Shown in pieces: positions 62,919-64,000 of a DNA stretch of 64,000 bases. The stretch lies in NCBI RefSeq assembly GCF_024181385.1, contig NZ_CP051305.1, forward strand, positions 2,666,001-2,730,000, in the 5' to 3' direction. The DNA comes from Treponema sp. OMZ 798. GTDB lineage: Bacteria > Spirochaetota > Spirochaetia > Treponematales > Treponemataceae. A program made the position numbers and the translations under genes. Position 1 is the stretch's first letter. The number at the start of each line of letters is the position of its first letter. The notes under the pieces are model-generated. The model ran no database searches. It saw only the letters and a list, made by a program, of their open reading frames with translations, and was not told where the DNA came from.

Positions 62919-64000
62919 ATGAATGAAAAAGAAGAAAAAAAAGCGCCTAAAAAAGTGAAACAGCCAGGAGTTGTTACCCGCATTTTGGCTTATGCGGGTA
63001 AACACAAGCCTTTGATCTATTTGTCGCTTTTTTGTTCGGCGCTAAGCACAATTGCGCTTCTTATTCCGTATGCGCTGGTTTTTTATGTAATGCGCGATAT
63101 CATTTCGGCATATATGGCAGGGACTGCGGTAGACCTTGAGCAGATGATGGTTTATGGAGGAACCGCTTTAGCAGCTGCTGCAGTGGGCTTCCTCCTTTAT
63201 TTTGCTGCTCTTATGTGTTCGCATATTACCGCATTCAATTTGATGGGAAATATGAATATGCTCTTAACGGACACCTTTGCAAGATTGCCGGTCGGCTGGC
63301 ATACGGCACACTCAAGCGGGGCAGTGCGCAAGGTTTTTGAAAAAAATGTCCATTCGCTTGAAGCCCTTATAGCGCATATGTTGCCCGATGTTGTGCAAAA
63401 TGCGGTAAGCCCCATTGCCGTTTTATTTTTAATGTTCTTTTTCGATTGGCGGTTCGGGCTTATTTCGTTTTTGCCATTGGTTATCGCTTTTGTTCTGCAA
63501 GGTGTGTTTATGGCAAAGGGGCAAAAAAGCGGCTTTATGGAAAACTACGAAAATGCCCTTGAAAAAATGAACAGTGCAGGAACCGAATATATCCGCGGCA
63601 TTTCAGTCGTAAAAACATTTAATCAATCAGTACACCGCTTCAAAGATTTTTATACTTCGATTATAAATTACCGAGATTATGTTTTAAAATATTCGATGAG
63701 CTGGGAAAACGGCTTTTCCATGTTCCTTGCGCTCTTAAAAACGGGCTTTGTGTTATTAGTGCCTGCCGCAATCATCTTTGCAGGAACGGCAGCTCAAGGC
63801 GAAGGATATACAGAATTTTTATACGGCTTTATTTTTTATCTTTCCCTTTCGCCGGTTATGCTCAACATGATGATAAAAATAATATACGGCTCAAGTTTGA
63901 ATATGCAGGGAGGAGATGCGCTTAACCGTATCGAAGCGATTTTAAGTGAAAAAGCGGCGCCCGAACCGGAAAAGTCTATTATGCCGCAAAGGTTTGACAT
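62919..64000 (+). CDS. ABC exporter membrane half, N-terminal part (runs off window)
   Basis: ATG 62919 behind AAGGAGA; 360 codons remain open to the window edge. A Lys-rich N-terminus is followed by an ABC-exporter membrane domain (IYLSLFCSALSTIALLIPYA, then GWHTAHSSGAVRKVFEKNV and GTEYIRGISVVKTFNQS). The GW.......G..RK and EY..G...VK.F signatures are those of IrtA/YbtP-type transmembrane exporters. The ATPase domain lies outside. It is probably the first of two half-transporters repressed by the upstream TetR. Confidence 0.88.
   Translation, partial: MNEKEEKKAPKKVKQPGVVTRILAYAGKHKPLIYLSLFCSALSTIALLIPYALVFYVMRDIISAYMAGTAVDLEQMMVYGGTALAAAAVGFLLYFAALMCSHITAFNLMGNMNMLLTDTFARLPVGWHTAHSSGAVRKVFEKNVHSLEALIAHMLPDVVQNAVSPIAVLFLMFFFDWRFGLISFLPLVIAFVLQGVFMAKGQKSGFMENYENALEKMNSAGTEYIRGISVVKTFNQSVHRFKDFYTSIINYRDYVLKYSMSWENGFSMFLALLKTGFVLLVPAAIIFAGTAAQGEGYTEFLYGFIFYLSLSPVMLNMMIKIIYGSSLNMQGGDALNRIEAILSEKAAPEPEKSIMPQRFD

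Overview
The window looks like chromosome of a low-GC anaerobic host-associated spirochete, most likely an oral Treponema close to T. denticola. The evidence is spirochete-type lipoboxes, 7TM-DISM cyclases, a TRL-type lipoprotein, an out-of-frame poly-G lipoprotein gene, integron-type gene cassettes and an in-frame UGA (selenocysteine) gene. No replication origin, rRNA, tRNA or CRISPR array was seen. The organism name is inferred from gene content, not from a database match.

Layout. 1-8.2 kb (minus): pncB (cut by the window edge), ftsK, uppP, sbcC and sbcD, a housekeeping run. 8.2-14 kb (plus): an MCP-like transducer, a GntR-controlled ABC exporter, an Rpn-type nuclease (minus), and a DUF3793/flavodoxin pair. 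14-22 kb (minus): a 1690-aa repetitive secreted protein, a second Rpn-type nuclease and a fused KDPG aldolase-KDG kinase. 22-23.3 kb: a decayed ISAs1-type insertion sequence. 23.3-32.6 kb (plus): two lipoproteins, then two overlapping membrane cyclase genes, a CoA-disulfide reductase/rhodanese, an APC permease and a TsuA-like sulfur importer, closed by a shared terminator. 32.7-35.7 kb (minus): a two-component system with a BrkB-like membrane protein carrying a cyclic-nucleotide-binding domain. 35.8-38.3 kb (plus): an M20 amidohydrolase with two membrane proteins. 38.3-41.8 kb (minus): thiamine ABC transporter thiBPQ under a TPP riboswitch. 41.9-47.7 kb (all minus): AT-rich orphan genes separated by attC-like sites and long hairpins, ending in a VapBC module. 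47.9-52.5 kb (plus): an unrecognised 657-aa protein and a repeat lipoprotein split at a G9 tract. 52.6-60.1 kb (minus): a FadR-type regulator and a five-gene flavoprotein/FGGY-kinase operon. 60.3-62 kb (minus): a cystine-type symporter with a small selenoprotein gene. 62.1-64 kb (plus): TetR and the start of an ABC exporter sharing palindromic operators.

The main discovery candidate is the cyclase pair at 24305-28251. The two class III domains have lost complementary halves of the catalytic set: the first lacks both metal-binding Asp but keeps Lys/Thr/Asn/Arg, and the second keeps both Asp but lacks Thr/Asn/Arg. This predicts an obligate heterodimer with one composite active site, arranged like the C1/C2 domains of animal adenylyl cyclases. 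A possible cyclic-nucleotide receptor (BrkB-CNB) lies about 4 kb away. Next in interest are the UGA-containing gene beside the cystine symporter, the phase-variable poly-G lipoprotein, the integrase-less cassette array, and several genes whose promoters place transcription start at or next to the start codon.
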